60,000 nt of DNA from Diphasiastrum complanatum (Eukaryota; Streptophyta; Lycopodiopsida; Lycopodiales; Lycopodiaceae): the NCBI GenBank assembly GCA_029204225.1, contig CM055100.1, forward strand, positions 24,809,106 through 24,869,105. The letters run 5' to 3'. The notes beneath the pieces are model-generated. The model did no database searches and was not told where the DNA came from. It saw only the letters and a program-made list of their open reading frames with translations. The position numbers and the translations under genes were made by a program. This document shows, piece by piece, positions 45,244 to 58,385 of this stretch; within the stretch, counting starts at the first letter, position 1, and the number at the start of each line of letters is the position of its first letter.

Positions 45244-48200
45244 CGTCAGGTGATCAGCTTCCTGATGAAAATGTATCCCACGGTACATCCTTCTCCTTGC
45301 GTTTGTCACCTGCAATTTCAATCCTTCTTGCACCAAAAGGTTTGTCCCTACCTCTCCAACCTGTTTCTTGAGGTTGAGTAGTAGTATCTTGAGATGTATC
45401 CTCATGTTCATCACTCGAAAGGTCAATGAATGGATCATCATCAGGTGGTATCCTCACTATACCATCTTTCCTACTGGATGTGTCTATCTTCTCAGCATCT
45501 TTATCTTCATACATCTTGGATTCATCAAAGATAACATCTCGGCTTATATGGATTTTGTTTTCGACTGGATCAAAACATCTATAGCCCTTCACGCGATCAT
45601 CATATCCTAGGAATATGCACTTGATAGCTTTTACATCAAGTTTACGTCTCTCTTCCTTAGGAATATGTACAAAGGCTTTACATCTGAAGATTCGCAAGTG
45701 GTTCACCTTTGTCTTCTTCTTTGTGAATGCTTCCTCAGGTGTTATTTTTGGTATGGCAATGGTAGGACTTCTATTTTGAAGATAGACTGCCGTGCTACAT
45801 GCTTCTGACCAAAAATCTTTTGGTAGTTTCATCTCAACTAGCATAGATCTGGCACTTTCCACAATCGTACGATTTTTGCGCTCAGCTACACCATTGAGAG
45901 CAGGAGTACGAGCTTGCGTAAATTGTCTTTTAATCCCACATTGATCACAAAGATTATTGAAGTCATTAGACTTATACTCACCTCCACTATCTGATCTTAG
46001 GACTTTGATCTTCTTACCTGTCTGATTTTCGACCAAGTTTTTGAAGTTTTTGAAGTTATAAAATGCATCTGATTTCTTCTTCAAGAAGTAGATCCACGTC
46101 TTACGTGACATATCATCAATAAAGGTCATGAAATAGAAGGCTTTTCCTAAGGACATGGTCCTCATAGGCCCGCATAAATCTGTGTGGATTAAATCCAAGA
46201 TATTCTTTGCTCTTGCAACACCCCCTTTATTAAACTTCTCTCGATGATGCTTTCCATATACACAAGATTCGCACATCGATTTCAAGTGATCTTCTATGGT
46301 AGGCAGTCTTGTTACCATCTCCAATTTTCTCATCAAACTGAGGCTTCCCAAGTTCAAGTGACCAAGCCTCTTGTGGCACAACTCAGTTTGCGAAGGAACG
46401 GATCATACAAGTCCATGTTGCCCCTTGATTGTAGCATTCAACCTATACAATTTTGTATTGGGCTCTCTTACTCCATTCGTAATAACTTTGAACTTTTGGT
46501 TCGCATCCTTCACAAAGCAACGATCATGGGCGAATTCTACTTTCAACTTTTGATCAGTAATGACTTCAACAGAAAGTAGATTTTTCTTCAAACCTGGTAC
46601 TTAAAGTACCTCCCTGATCATCCTGCTTTTGCCATCAGGCACTTGGATTGAAACTGTGCCTATCCCCTTGATCATGCACACCTCACCATTTGCTTGTGAA
46701 ACAGATGTTCCATTATCCAACACCTTCAAACTACTGAACCAATTCTTGTTACCTGTCATGTGTCTTGTGGCTCCTGAGTCAATATACCATGCTTGATCAT
46801 CTTGATTAGATGACAATGCAGATATGAAGATGCTAGAGTCTTCAATCTCACCCTCATCGACAAGGTTACCTGCTTGTTTTGGTTTCCCCTTGCCTTGTTC
46901 CGCCAGGAATTTGCGACATTCACTCTTCCAATGGCCCTTTTTACCATAATGGAAGCACTTGTCTTTCTTCTTAGTTTTGCTGGAAGATCCCTCATCCTCC
47001 TGAGACTTGGCAAATTGCTGCTTAGACTTCTTCTTGCCCTTGCCCTTGCCTTGTTTTTGGCATGTCGCAAGTGCCTGATCATCAGTATCTTGACGTCTAG
47101 CTTTTACCATTTCTCGTCGTTGCTCTTCCTGCATCAAGATTCCTGTGAGCTCGTCAAAGGTTGGCAATCTTTCTCTTGATGCTATTCCACTCACAAACAT
47201 CTGATAGGGTCCTGCAATGCCACATAATGCATTATGCACCAGCTCCACATCAAGTATGCGCTCTCCAATAGAATGCAGTTCATCTCTCATTGTCTTGATT
47301 CTAGTCATGTACGTCTGAATGTGTTCTCTTTGCTCCATGCGGGCACTATTCAACTTTGACTTCAGAAACATGATTCTTGACGGATTTGACGTCTCGAACT
47401 GCTCCTTTAGCACATCCCATGCCTGTCTGAGTGTAATAGCATCACAAATGTGGGTAATGATGTGATCCTTCACTGACAAGTTAATGAAGGTCAAAGCTTT
47501 CCTCATCTTTTTGTCGAACACTTTGATGTCTGCTTCATTTGACGGCCTTCTCTCATCACCTGTGACGACTTCCCACACATCGTTCTCCATCAGTATGTTT
47601 TTCATTTTGAATTTCCACACTGCGTAGTTGGAAATCCTGTCCAATTTGCTACTTTCACTCAAAATGGACTCTCCCATGTTTGCCATCGCAAAACTGCTTA
47701 AAACTTCTGCCTTAGGCTAAGAACAGCATGTTGAGGCCAACAGTGATGTCAGAAGTTGAAAATAATGACTTGCACTTTTTTTTCCTACTAGGCCACTCGC
47801 TGTTTTTCCACCGATTTGAAAGCCAAATCGGCGTCGCCTTTCGAAATGCACTCAGTCGTCAACTCCCAACAACGTGCCCAGTGGAATGGTGAAACTACTT
47901 CTGACGTACTCCGAACACTTTCTCCACTGCAACCACTCTATTTTGTTGTACCGTACTTGCAGGTACAGTCCGGGTGCCCTTCGTTTGGAGGTTATAGCCT
48001 TTCGTTTGGGTCAAAATGGGCAAAGGACCCAGAAATAGGGACTTTTCTAGCTTTTGAACTGTTTCTTCACTTTGAAGAAACTTCACTCTTCACTTGTGAA
48101 GGGACCCAACTCAACTTTCAGTATGAAAATTTTTAATGAAGTTGAAGGCCAGAATGCACTTCAATTCTTCAAGGCCCTGTTCAAAGCTCATCCAATGGCT

Positions 48201-49330
48201 GAACCAAATCTTGTGGTTCAAATTTGTCTCCCATCACAGATTCTGGACCGTTGATTCATTTGACACCTCATCTAAAGGTTCAAAGTACATCTGGGCATTG
48301 AGCCATACTCCTGTAGATGCTATGGTCTTTGGTACACTAAGATGTTTATCGCGTTGGGTGCGCGAACAGCCCATGACCTCCCTGCCTGTGGCCGCGCCTC
48401 CCTTCTCTAATAATTATCAGATTAAGCTCTCCTGTGGATCGTTTTGAGCACGATCTGAGGCCTCGAGCAGGGTCGCCCTACTGAATCCATGATTGTAGAG
48501 TGTTCAGTCAGGAAATTCCGTGGAGAAACGGTGATTTTAGCTCAACTTGACAAAGTGGCTTTTTCACCTTTTTACCGCAAATCTGCTAGGTTAACTGTAT
48601 GGAGACAAATCTCTGACATAAACCTCAAAATCTCTCCATGGCTGATTGACAGTGTGATTATCTTCCTTCCTGTCCTTACGGCATCCAAAACGGTGCAGAA
48701 ACAGCGAAGAAATCACCAGTTATGTATAAAAACCATAACCCCAAGTCCGGTTTCAATTTTCAGCTGGCTTCAAAATTGTCAATTTTTCACCAAATTTTTC
48801 CCTGTCTGATGCTATGCACAGGCTAATAATCCCTCTGTTGAGCTTAGCAAGTCTCTATAAACTAGAAACCGTGCACCAGTGCTTCTCTTTCCGTCTTCAA
48901 CCCGCCGTAAAACCTCGAACTCTCAGAAGACAGTTCTCCCGAAGCTCTCTTCAACGGTGACGTTGTACTGTGTACACTCCCTGTACAGCTCTGATACCAA
49001 CTTAGAATTTTCTTTGCACAGGAACACAGATCATGCTACACAGTAAGACAGACAAAAAATCACTCTCCTCAGCAAGCTCACATAGCAACTGTATTTTTCA
49101 AAATGAAATTACACTGTACATATAGTTGTTCACTCAGGCAACCCATGCATAACCCAGGTTGCCGTTGGCGGGACGCGTGTCCGGTCGACTTGCCTCGTGG
49201 CGAGGCCAACTGATCCTTATCCACTGATAGGACCCACAGTACAGTAACGCAGTGATTCTAACTTTAATTCTTACTGTTACTTCGCTCTTTGAACTTGCCC
49301 TCTCAATTAGAACTCAAAAACAACAAATTG
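45244..49330 (-). mobile_element. Copia element B (5' part), nested in the leader of element A
   Basis: It has its own primer-binding site at 48988-48999 (minus TGGTATCAGAGC), a 1.3-kb untranslated leader (47687-48987) and a gag-protease-integrase frame. Its RT, RNase H and 3' LTR are missing at the left edge (about 45244). The sequence between 49000 and about 49330 would be its 5' LTR. That LTR is not delimited, since no second copy remains and its end does not show a clear CA. Confidence 0.7.
45254..47686 (-). pseudogene. Copia element B: gag-protease-integrase
   Basis: Start ATGGCAAACATGG at 47686. The first 361 codons hold gag (NYAVWKFKMKNIL, QAWDVLKEQFETSN, RIMFLKSKLNS) and a zinc knuckle CFHYGKKGHWKSEC in which the second Cys is Tyr. 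The protease start AWYIDSGATRHM has its catalytic Asp. The frame shifts near 46600 and again near 46385. The integrase (375 codons, 45254-46381) is largely open: CHKRLGHLN with the usual Trp lost, CESCVYGK, then LIHTDLCGPM, LRSDSGGEYKSN and NGVAERKNRTI, so Asp, Asp and Glu are intact. The spacer after IHISRDVIFDE is acidic and polar. The frame is cut before the RT. It is less damaged than the other copias here. Confidence 0.92.
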
Positions 49331-49391
49331 TCAATGATTTCTCAAGTACTATTAATCATCTAGATCACTCTTAGACTTCGCTCTAATACCA

Positions 49392-50242
49392 TGTCAAATT
49401 TCAAAGAAAAAGGACAAATATTGATTGTACTATCAATCATTAAGAGTTATTGATTGCTTAATCCAAAGATCTATCAAGTTCTAGATGTTAGATCTTGATC
49501 TAGATGCTTTACACTATGATTTAAGCAAGAGCAATGGATCAAATGATCAAACACATGGATGGGCAGCCTCACACGTGTGGAGGACAGTACCTATACAACT
49601 TGTTTACAGAGAGTAAAGTATTTAACTTACAAATGCATTTCATTCATCAAAACTCAAGACAAATGTGGAAATCTCAACAAAACTAGAATTTGCCAATGTC
49701 ACATCAACTTGTTATTGATTTGGTTGATCTCTTTATAGATCAAGTACATCCACGAGCTGTGTACTGTCCAGCAGGCCTTCACACGTGTGAAGAGTGCCTA
49801 GTCATCCAGATCCACCAATGGGAGCCATATGTGCTCATTTCCCAAAGTTGACTATTCTCTTTGGCTAGAAAACAAAAAGCTAGTCTTCCACATTTATAGG
49901 AATATTCCCTATAAAATAGAATCTAATGGAATTTTCTTATCTAATCTTCTAGAATCTTATCCACACGTGTGAATGGTATCTTGACATGTGTGAGTAATAA
50001 CTCATTCACATGGAAGTCCAATCTATTTACAAAAAGTTTGACCAATTTGACCATTTTCAAGATTCTACTCAAAGGTCAATTTCACACTAGTGTAGATCAA
50101 GCTAAAACCAATCTAACTTAATAAAAATGACTTATGTACATTCTTTCACACGTGGGAATAGACTCCACACATGTGAGATCCTATCAAGCTCAAATAACTT
50201 GAGATCTACAAGATACAACAAGTTGGAAGTGATATTTTAACA
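49392..50242 (-). mobile_element. 5' LTR of copia element A
   Basis: 851 bp, same ends as the left copy, followed on its right by GGACA (50243-50247). The primer-binding site adjoins it at 49376-49391. Confidence 0.92.
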
Positions 50243-50247
50243 GGACA

Positions 50248-51401
50248 CATGTTCACGTGGATGAGATAGAAAATGAAAAAATGTCACGGATCATGAAATA
50301 TTAGAGACAATGTACAAGCACATGATGTTCTAAATGCACCAAAGTATCAAGGTATACATCTTGGACCAATGTGATATATTAGATGAAACAAATATTTACT
50401 TAGATGACATTATAGAGGATCATGACATGTATCATGGGCCACTAGATACCAAAAATAAATAGAACCACATGATATTGTGGATGTAGCATGATTCAAGGTA
50501 TACTTTATTCATCACAAAATTTGTGTGTAGAGCATACAATGGATATTCTAGTTGAGTCAAGGGATGATGTAGACAAGTCCACAATTTAAAATCATGATGA
50601 TATTTGGCCTCCAAAGGCATTAACAAACATCAAGGCATGAAAGTATGTAGATGAACACAAGTAGAGAATCATTCTACATAGACACGAGCAAGTATCAGCC
50701 ATATATTCTTGATGGTTCCACAACCTGCAATCTTATTGATAATGCTTGAAGATGACCCTTGCTGATGTCTCCTTGACAATCCTTGGATAGCTTGAAATCT
50801 CTTTGTAGTTTAGATTCTTTTAATGATGCTACTATATGGGCTTCCTAATATTTATGACTAGCTTGGAATGCATTTGAGCTAGATTCTATTGATACTGAAT
50901 ACCATTCATGGTATTACTAATACCTTGGGATCTCAATACATCACAAAATCTTTTATTTGTACAACCACATGACATTCTTCATTACAACTATCTTGGGGCA
51001 ATTGCTCTAAAGAGTTTTTGCTACTTGACACAACAAAAGAATGATTATAGATCAACATTCCATCAACACTTTCGGATCATTCTAGTGGATTGGTGTTAGT
51101 GTTAAAACATGGTTAGAAAACCATCATTCAACCATGAGTGATATATTTGAATTTCGATTGAAATTTTTTTGAAAAGCTTTTCTTGAGTGTTGATGTATTT
51201 TGTCTTTTTTTAATCTATGACTACATTAAGTTGTAGCAAATAAATCTAGAGTCTATAAACAATAGTACTTTCATTCATAAATTGGCTAATGTTTAATATT
51301 ACTCTCAAGTCCTTTGTGGGAGGCTTGTTGCTTTGGATGAACTATTAACTATTTTTTATATTCTTTCAATATTCTTAGATGGGGCAAGCGAATTGTAACT
51401 T
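50248..51401. other. Gene-free region, possible copia LTR end
   Basis: No coding sequence. The stretch to 51401 ends directly at a primer-binding site, so the last few hundred bases may be a plus-strand LTR. Confidence 0.35.
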
Positions 51402-51418
51402 GGTATCAGAGCCCGACA
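51402..51418 (+). promoter_or_regulatory. Copia primer-binding site remnant, plus strand
   Basis: TGGTATCAGAGCCCGAC is a full match to the tRNA-iMet complement in plant copia elements, preceded by GAATTGTAACT. No plus-strand gag follows; within 240 bp the sequence becomes a minus-strand copia integrase. Confidence 0.75.
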
Positions 51419-51639
51419 GAGATTGTACATAGTGAAAAGTAGCTATTTAAGAGAGCTTTGGAGTAGATTGATTGAAAGTTCAGAGTTTCAAATGACCACA
51501 AAGCATAGAGTAAAGCTCTAATGCACTAATTAGGCATACAAATGCTTACAAACTCAACAATAGCAGCAAAGAGCTATGGAAAATGCCCACAACAATTTGA
51601 AGGAGTTTGCGGTTTCATGGACTGTTAATTCATGTCTAT

Positions 51640-52110
51640 GAAAATTAGTTTGTTTAAAAGATTACTTGACATAGCAAGTACTACCAAAGATCTTGATATG
51701 CTCAACCAACCTTGGCTTCTCACCAAAAAGAACCTCAAACGAGCTCTTACCATCCAAGTCTTCATTTGAATACCTATTGAAAACAAAGTTAGCACACATC
51801 AAAGCTTCACCCAAAAGAGACTTAGGAAGACACCCCTAATATGACTTTAGCTCTTTCACAAAGATTGATCTTCCTCTCTTCCACACCATGTAGAACCTTT
51901 GAACTTTGTTGATAGGTCTTCATTTGCCAACTTTAACACTTGATCTTCATGTGGAATTTACTCTCCACAACATTCTTGAACTTGAGAAAAACATCAAGTA
52001 TGAAGTTCTCACTCTTTAGAAGATAAATCCAACAATAACTACTAAAGTCATCAATGCAAGTCACAAACATATTTGCCTCCCTAATCGGTCAGATCTAGAG
52101 GGCAAAGAAG
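51640..52110 (-). pseudogene. Decayed Ty1/copia integrase fragment
   Basis: The minus strand reads FVTCIDDFSSYCWIYLLKS and FLKFKNVVESKFHMKI. After loss of the stretch that would carry the second Asp and the Glu comes LPKSLLGEALMCANFVFNR, then SSFEVLFGEKPRL and IKIFGSTCYVK. Several stops and deletions are present. Confidence 0.75.
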
Positions 52111-52375
52111 GGGTTTTGGATCTCCAACCAGGTGAGTATCGAGTGTACTAACAAGCCCAATTTGCTTGCAAATTGGTGCAAATGAAAGCTAAAACAAAGC
52201 TTTAAAAATCTATGTAATCAAATTAGAAATGAAAAACAAAATTGAATGCTAAAAATTGATCTGAACATACCTAAAAATTTCAAGATTAGAAATTAGCAAA
52301 AAGAAAGTTACAAAAACAATAAACTCATCAAATCTAATGGATTTCACATAGAATCATCATGAATCATGGATCTTA

Positions 52376-52388
52376 GGCTCTGATACCA
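52376..52388 (-). promoter_or_regulatory. Copia primer-binding site, minus strand
   Basis: The minus strand reads TGGTATCAGAGCC. It lies upstream of the integrase fragment at 51640-52110 in the right orientation, so both may come from one shrunken element whose 5' LTR would extend right from about 52392. Confidence 0.65.
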
Positions 52389-52391
52389 AAA

Positions 52392-54477
52392 ATGTCATGT
52401 GCCAAATCTAAGCTAATAGCAATTACAATGGAGGTAATGCTAAGAGCAAGAGGAGTGCAAAGCATCCAAGATAGCATATCCATAGAAAGCTAGAAATACA
52501 AGGATCTCCATAGAATCTCTATAGAAATGGAAAGAAGAGTACATAGCAATGATGGATTCATGTAGATAAGGCACATGAGACCTAGCAATGGAAATCCCCA
52601 TAGCTCACATTCACAAGGAGTAAGCAAGAAGCTCTCACTTGCAAATGAGCGAAAAGATTCAAAGATTGATGTCTCTTGCCTAGTTATAGACAATGATTTA
52701 TGTTCCACTTTGTAAGTTTTAAGCTATTGATAGTTAATGAGAGTAGTATATGAAAAGAGGGATAGAGAAGTCAACGCTTGAATCATTGTATCAAGCCCTA
52801 CTTTATGTAGGTTGAACATAAACCCATATGTGTGCTAAGAGTACATCGTTGTAGCAGCGAATCAGTATGAGTAATATTAGGATGGATCGTTGTAGTAATG
52901 TGGTATGACCCTTAAACTACGTGGTTGTCAACCGCATGATGCTATACCATTGTGCTTAATAATCAGTAAAAATATGTATGCTTTCCTAGACCAAGTGGAA
53001 GTGATCATCACTGATTTTCAGCGAACAAATTCATGCTTGATAATGCATCTATCTATCCACAAAAGTTCATATGCGAAGCCATAAAAAATGTGACTATCCA
53101 TTAGCGATAAGCGCTGGTCTACACCGCCTTTCTACCAAGTAAACAAATAATGCAACCAACTTGTATCAAGCACAAGTGTTGTATGCTAAAAATGGACATT
53201 AGCCATTGGGGAAAATATGGGCTCAAAATAAACCCTTTAAAAAATTTCACTTTAGAGAGAGGTTACGTAGAGAGAGAATGCAAACCAGTAACTTTTGGTC
53301 ATCATTTTCTAAGTTTTTAGCTTGTGCGACATTTAATTGTGAACTTCAGACATTAGTTAGTTAAGCATGAGATGTAATAACTTCTCTGCATGCTCGTTTC
53401 AAAATTCGGAGCTAGAGCTTTAAGACTGAAAATCTTGGTGTGCTCACTACAAAAACTGAAGCGGGAGTAGCAGAACTTTTGAAATCTTTGTATGCTTATA
53501 GTGAAATATGAGGCGGGACAATTTTTCAGCGCGACATAAACATTACAAAAGCAAGGTATGCTAGATCTATTCATGTTGACTTATTTTAGTTTGAAGCATT
53601 TACGAAGCTTTCAACAATAAAAATGTTCCATTTGCATGTTGCTCTTCCTATGAAATGCACTCCAAATATTAAGAAAAATTTGAAAGTTGTAGAGAAAACT
53701 TGAAAGTTGTAAAGCAGCAATAGTTAGAGAATTGAGAATGAATAATCATAAGAATATAGATTTGTGGGTGGATGGATCGATTTATCTTAATGATCCAGCT
53801 ACCAATTTGTGTCCAGATTGGAAAATAGAAACAGTGGATGGGGAATGACTCCATTACCTAATGGATAAGACACTTGAAACCGACCAAACAGTGAAGAATT
53901 CAGAAGCATGACAAATGAGAGGACAAAAGTCTCCACATGGTAGTTTTACATCCGTTGAGATAACAAGCTTGAGACATCACTACTTCTTTGAAGGATAAAC
54001 AGTTGCTGAAAGATATTTACCCTTTGCACACATAGTTGGATCACATAGGAGGATACGAAAAGCCACTTATGCCTGTGGAGTTTGAGGTGAATGGGATCAA
54101 TTTGAACAAAGAGTTGAAAGAGCTGTAATTATCCTAGAAAAGATGGATGATCTGCAATGAATGTATACATTTGAACAGTACCACTCACCAACATCTAAGC
54201 TAAGAAGATTCTTCCCCATCATCACTAACTTGACACCATCCTTCATAAAATAAAATAAAATAAAATAAAAGAGTAGAAAAGAGGGGGGAAAAAAATTTCC
54301 ACCAGTATGGACAGTTTTTAGGGTTAAGACACTGAAGCCTCATTGCATACACACAACACACTCACAATAGGCACAATACTGCCATATGCATCCATAATGT
54401 CATATTTTTCTGAGAGATGCATTTTGCGTGCCAAAAAGGGTGCATAATCTTCTAAGGGAGTGGGTGCATATTTCCCA
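52392..54477. other. Gene-free region with possible LTR and an (ATAAA)n run
   Basis: No coding sequence recognised. An AAAAT/ATAAA pentanucleotide run lies at about 54248-54270. The left few hundred bases may be a copia 5' LTR. Confidence 0.4.
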
Positions 54478-56315
54478 AATTAGGTCACGGAGTGTTGTCT
54501 TGCTGGAATGAAGGTATCAAATTGAACGAAGATCAAAGACCTGCTGGAAGCTGAATTACAACGAACCAGGTTAGCATCACCCACCTAGGGTGCTGATCCC
54601 AAAGCTATGGCCAGAGCACTCATGATGTACCAACAAAAGGAGAGCATTTTCAAAACCAGAGATTATGGGTCAACCGTATGGGGACCATACTACCCAGTGG
54701 ACATCGCCATGTTAGCCGATATTTTCGCACGGAAAATCGGACTAATATTGGGCTTTCTTTTTTCAAAATTGCAAAAAACGGGCATGTAAAATTTGGTTAC
54801 TAGAAAAAAAAATCGGCATATAGTTGCCTTTGTAAAAGGGCCCAGCCTACCCCTAAAGTGGCTAGACAAGTTATATTAGTTTTGTGACAGCCTCAAGGAC
54901 CGTAAAAAATATTTGATAGATGTAAAGCCGAGCAAAAAATGCCAGTCCGCTTAGAAGTGGGTCCTCGCCCACCCTTAATGAGGCTAGTTAAAAGTTTGTG
55001 GCCTTAGAAATGGCCTGTTGTGCGGCTTTTTAGCCAGTTGTAAAAATAGTCAACATAGTCGTACTAAAATTGCACCATGTACAAAGCTGTTTTGCTAATA
55101 TATGTTTACCTAGTGCATTTGCATAAAAACCAGTTTGTCGAAAGAGCTCTAGTCATGAATGTTACAGAAGCCAGTTTCAAGAAAAGAATCGGCGAAGAAA
55201 AAATACAGTGAAAATTTCGTCACCAAAAATATTATAACAGGCTCAAAATACCATGAAAATCCTAACGGCAAGGTCAAGATAATTTCGAGCACAGACAGAT
55301 CAACGGGCCAAGCAGTACGAACATATGGAAAAGCAGACAACATAGAAAAATCGGCAATCTAAAAAACCGACACAAAGAAAAATGATGGGACATCTACACC
55401 CACAGGGGTTGACTAGTAGCTACTAGGTTGGTTAACAATGATAAAGCAAAAAGGTTCCTTGCCCTAAGCACATACTATTTTGAAAAAAGGCAATCTAAGG
55501 GGAGAGCCACTTGGGGAAAGCAACGAAAAGACAAACTTGAGAAGTGTGAAAAGATAAACTTCAAGGTTGTTGAGCTCCAAAACCCAAAGAACGTCTTATT
55601 TGGAGGAGGGGAGCAGGTTGGAGAATCTACTAAAATAGGTGAACTCTAATAGGGGAGGGACATGTGGCAAAGAAAGTATGAAATGCATGACAATTGAAAA
55701 AATGTCATATTGAAGGGCAACTCTTTGGGTTTGGCTATATAAGAGAGTCCACTCTTTGTATCAAAAACATAATAATAGTGGAGAAGTGGAAGAGTTGAAT
55801 AGTTGGAGTATGACAAATATTTCAATAGTTGGATAGTGACAAGTGTTTCAAGGAGCTGAGAGTTTTAGGATGAGTGTTTCTTGAGAGTTCGATTGGTTTC
55901 AAGAGTGATATTGAGAGCTTGCTTAAGAGAGAGCAATTGTTTGAGAGATAGAGATATTCATTATGGGGTAAGATGAGATTGTTATGGAGTTCTTGTACTC
56001 TCTTGGAGTAGGCTTGTAACTTTTCATCACTTGTGAGGAATAGTTTTACTCGTGGGAGTTTGTGAAGTTCATAACGAAAGAGGTTGCTAATACTAGAAAT
56101 TCTACTTGGAGCATATGGTTGCATAGCATTCCTTCTAGGCCATGAGTTGAGAGGTTTTGATTAGGGACTTATGGTTTTGTCAATTCATCCACTTCATGTC
56201 GAGAGAGTCATCAAGGGTTGAGAGTTTCACTCATTCAAAGTATGACGCCTTGGTTTCATTTCACTTTTGGAAGATTGCATGAGTAAGAGTCACATAAGAG
56301 GAGTGTGAAGTCCCT
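54478..56315 (+). mobile_element. Gypsy-type LTR plus gag-end segment, inverted copy of 25573-27412
   Basis: Starts in the last part of a gag frame (GAAGATCAAAGACCTGCTGG near 54528) and carries TATATAAG at 55736-55743 as a TATA box. It ends GTGTGAAGTCCCT, and beyond that point the two copies differ. High similarity in opposite orientation to 25573-27412. The 67-codon frame at 55159-55362 is shared but has no known domain. Confidence 0.7.
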
Positions 56316-57263
56316 CTTCCTTATTTCAAGTACTATTCTGGAAAGGGGATATATACCTTGTGATTATGCATGGGATTAAGTATGGCTCCCATCTTTGAGG
56401 GACGGAGCGCACTTTTCTGCCTATCTGAACAATCAACCTCTGAAGCAGATGACACTCAGTTACAAACCGTTAGGCTTGCAGTAACTGGGACACCTAATGC
56501 CCTGAATGCATGTGCAAATCGTCATTCCATTGATCCATCGCAGAACCTTCTGAGATCGCTTGTTGCGCCACCAACATGTTTTTAGTCCTCAAGCGTTGTT
56601 TTCTATAGCACTAAATCACAGTTCTGTGGTAGACTTCAAGCACACTTCTGTGGCCATCCTCCCAAGGTTTTTATACTATTAGTACAACGCTCTTCCAAGG
56701 AGGCCGCAGTACATCCCCGGGGCAGATTAAAACACATGTCTATGGCCAATTCTCAACGTATTTCTATTATCACTGGACTGTTCATTGTAGCGGCCAGTCA
56801 ATTGGAGAAGTTCGCACTTCTGTACCTGATATGAGCACACTTTTATGGCCATTCAATCACTGATTCTGTAATGGAATTCACTTGCTGTTCTGTCAGACTC
56901 GTTTACATCTTTTGAAGTTTCAATCGGTGATTCAAGGAGCAAATTTTAAATGAACTGTTTCTTTAGCGCTCAATTGGTATTTTATTTTCGATCCTAAATC
57001 CACGGATCCAATCGCATAGATAAGCAATTAGGATAATAAGATTATTCTCCAAAGATTCTCTCAAATAAAGTCAGAAGAATAGGTAATTCAGTTCTCAATT
57101 GTCGAATTAGGTAGATTTCCAAAAAAACCCCTTCCAAAATCGACCAAAGCTTTGATTACTCAATTTTTTTGCAAAGGCCTTAGAAAAAACCGGGCTACGT
57201 AACTTAAAAATCGTTATGAATAGTCATGCATTCACTCAAATGCACTAACACCATTTGCAAAAA
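56316..57263. other. Non-coding stretch with degenerate ACTTCTGTGGCC words
   Basis: CACACTTCTGTGGCCATCC, CACATGTCTATGGCCAAT and CACACTTTTATGGCCATTC recur at about 100-bp intervals (56640-56860). No gene is recognised; the gypsy body to the right ends here. Confidence 0.35.
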
Positions 57264-58110
57264 CTATGACATCAATGCAATACATGCACAACTTAGTGAA
57301 CTATTTGGATATGCATTCACAACCACTCTTTTCTTCCCACAGCCAAAAATGCAATGACCACTGGGAATATCAACCAAACAATCGGTCTTCCTAAGCCACA
57401 GTCGATCTAATAGCATAGCATATGCTTCCCTACCAGCCTGCATATGCAAAACGTAAAAGTCTACTTTGGCAACCTTCCCAGCCACACTCACAAACAACCC
57501 ACTCATTATACCTTCAGCTTTCAACCTCGAGTTGTCAGCTAGCTTCAGGGTCAAGTTTCCACCATCCACTAAATCCAAATTCAATCTCTCACACAAGTTA
57601 GCATTCATAACATTTACTGCAGCTCCAGCATCGACTATAACATCAGCAATCAACAGCCCATCAACAATAGCATCGACTTTGGGACAGCTCTTTTCAAATC
57701 CATTGCTTGATACTTGATCTGCTTCAACCACAATAGGCTTATGCCAATAAAGTCATTGAATTCTTAACACCTCCCTAAGTTCTCGCTTTACTGCTGGGGA
57801 TTTTTGCAGCAACTGGAGTAAGTTGATATCTACTTTGGTCTTATGCAAATGGTCCACTAACTTGAATGGTTCATAAGACTCTAATGTCGCTCTCCTTCTC
57901 CAGCTTTTTTTTTCAGACCTAATCGGGACATCCAGACGCTTCTTAGTGGTCTTCGCCGGATCATTAATACCGTCTTTCACAACTTGGTTCTCTATCACGG
58001 GTTCATCAGCTACAGCTGGTAATCTATCATTGGGAACATGCTTCCCTTTATTCAGAGCAGCTGCCTTTTGCGCTCTAGTCATCACTAAACATTTAGGTTG
58101 TGCCTCTTCA
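57264..58110 (-). pseudogene. Ty3/gypsy aspartic protease and linker
   Basis: The frame 57264-57731 carries DAIVDGLLIADVIVDAGAAVNVM, in which DAGA is the retropepsin active site (often DGGA or DSGA in this family). It continues with LDLVDGGNLTLKLADNSRL, VAKVDFYVLHM and YAMLLDRLWLRK, close to the usual Y.ILLGRPWL. A frame change near 57745 leads to the charged linker at 57753-58085 (KTTKKRLDVPIRSEKKSWRRR). RT and integrase are lost at the left end. Confidence 0.8.
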
Positions 58111-58279
58111 GGTACAACATCAATTAGGCACGTAGGTCATCCCTCATCGGAATCGCCACGCTGGAGAATTTGAATTAGTTCAGTAGAGTCCTTCAAAGGT
58201 CCAGCAACTCTATGGTTTTCAGGGCCAGGTTGATTGGCTTGTTCATTTGAAGCTTTAACTTTCATGTAGCAACGGTCAT

Positions 58280-58380
58280 CAGTATGGCCTTTCTTCCCAC
58301 ATATAGTACATTTAAGGTTGGGGCAATCTCCTATTAGATGATCACTCTTACAAATTCGGCAAGATAACTCTTTTGGTCGA
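58280..58380 (-). pseudogene. Gypsy nucleocapsid with two zinc knuckles
   Basis: The minus strand reads CRICKSDHLIGDC followed by CTICGKKGHTDDRC, two CCHC knuckles in normal order between gag and protease. The surrounding frame 58386-58616 leads into them but has a stop between. Confidence 0.8.
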
Positions 58381-58385
58381 TCAGG

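Larger units (their letters stand above)
42443..50242 (-). mobile_element. Copia element A, complete ends, with internal deletion and nested element B
   Basis: Bounded by 850-bp LTRs and a GGACA target duplication. A primer-binding site TGGTATTAGAGCGAAG lies directly inside the right LTR (49376-49391) and a polypurine tract inside the left LTR (43293-43305). The original body is reduced to a gag fused to RT/RNase H. A second copia fragment (about 45244-49330) sits between the leader and gag. About 4% LTR divergence implies an old but recognisable insertion. Confidence 0.9.

Noticed and set aside
47816-48809. Several 100-codon plus-strand frames in the leader of copia element B
   Set aside because: They lie in the untranslated leader of a minus-strand element and carry no known motif.
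53845-53890. tRNA-like stretch CTCCATTACCTAATGGATAAGACACTTG
   Set aside because: It resembles the 5' half and A box of an arginine-type tRNA, but there is no B box or acceptor-stem partner within a tRNA's length, so neither a tRNA nor a SINE head could be supported.
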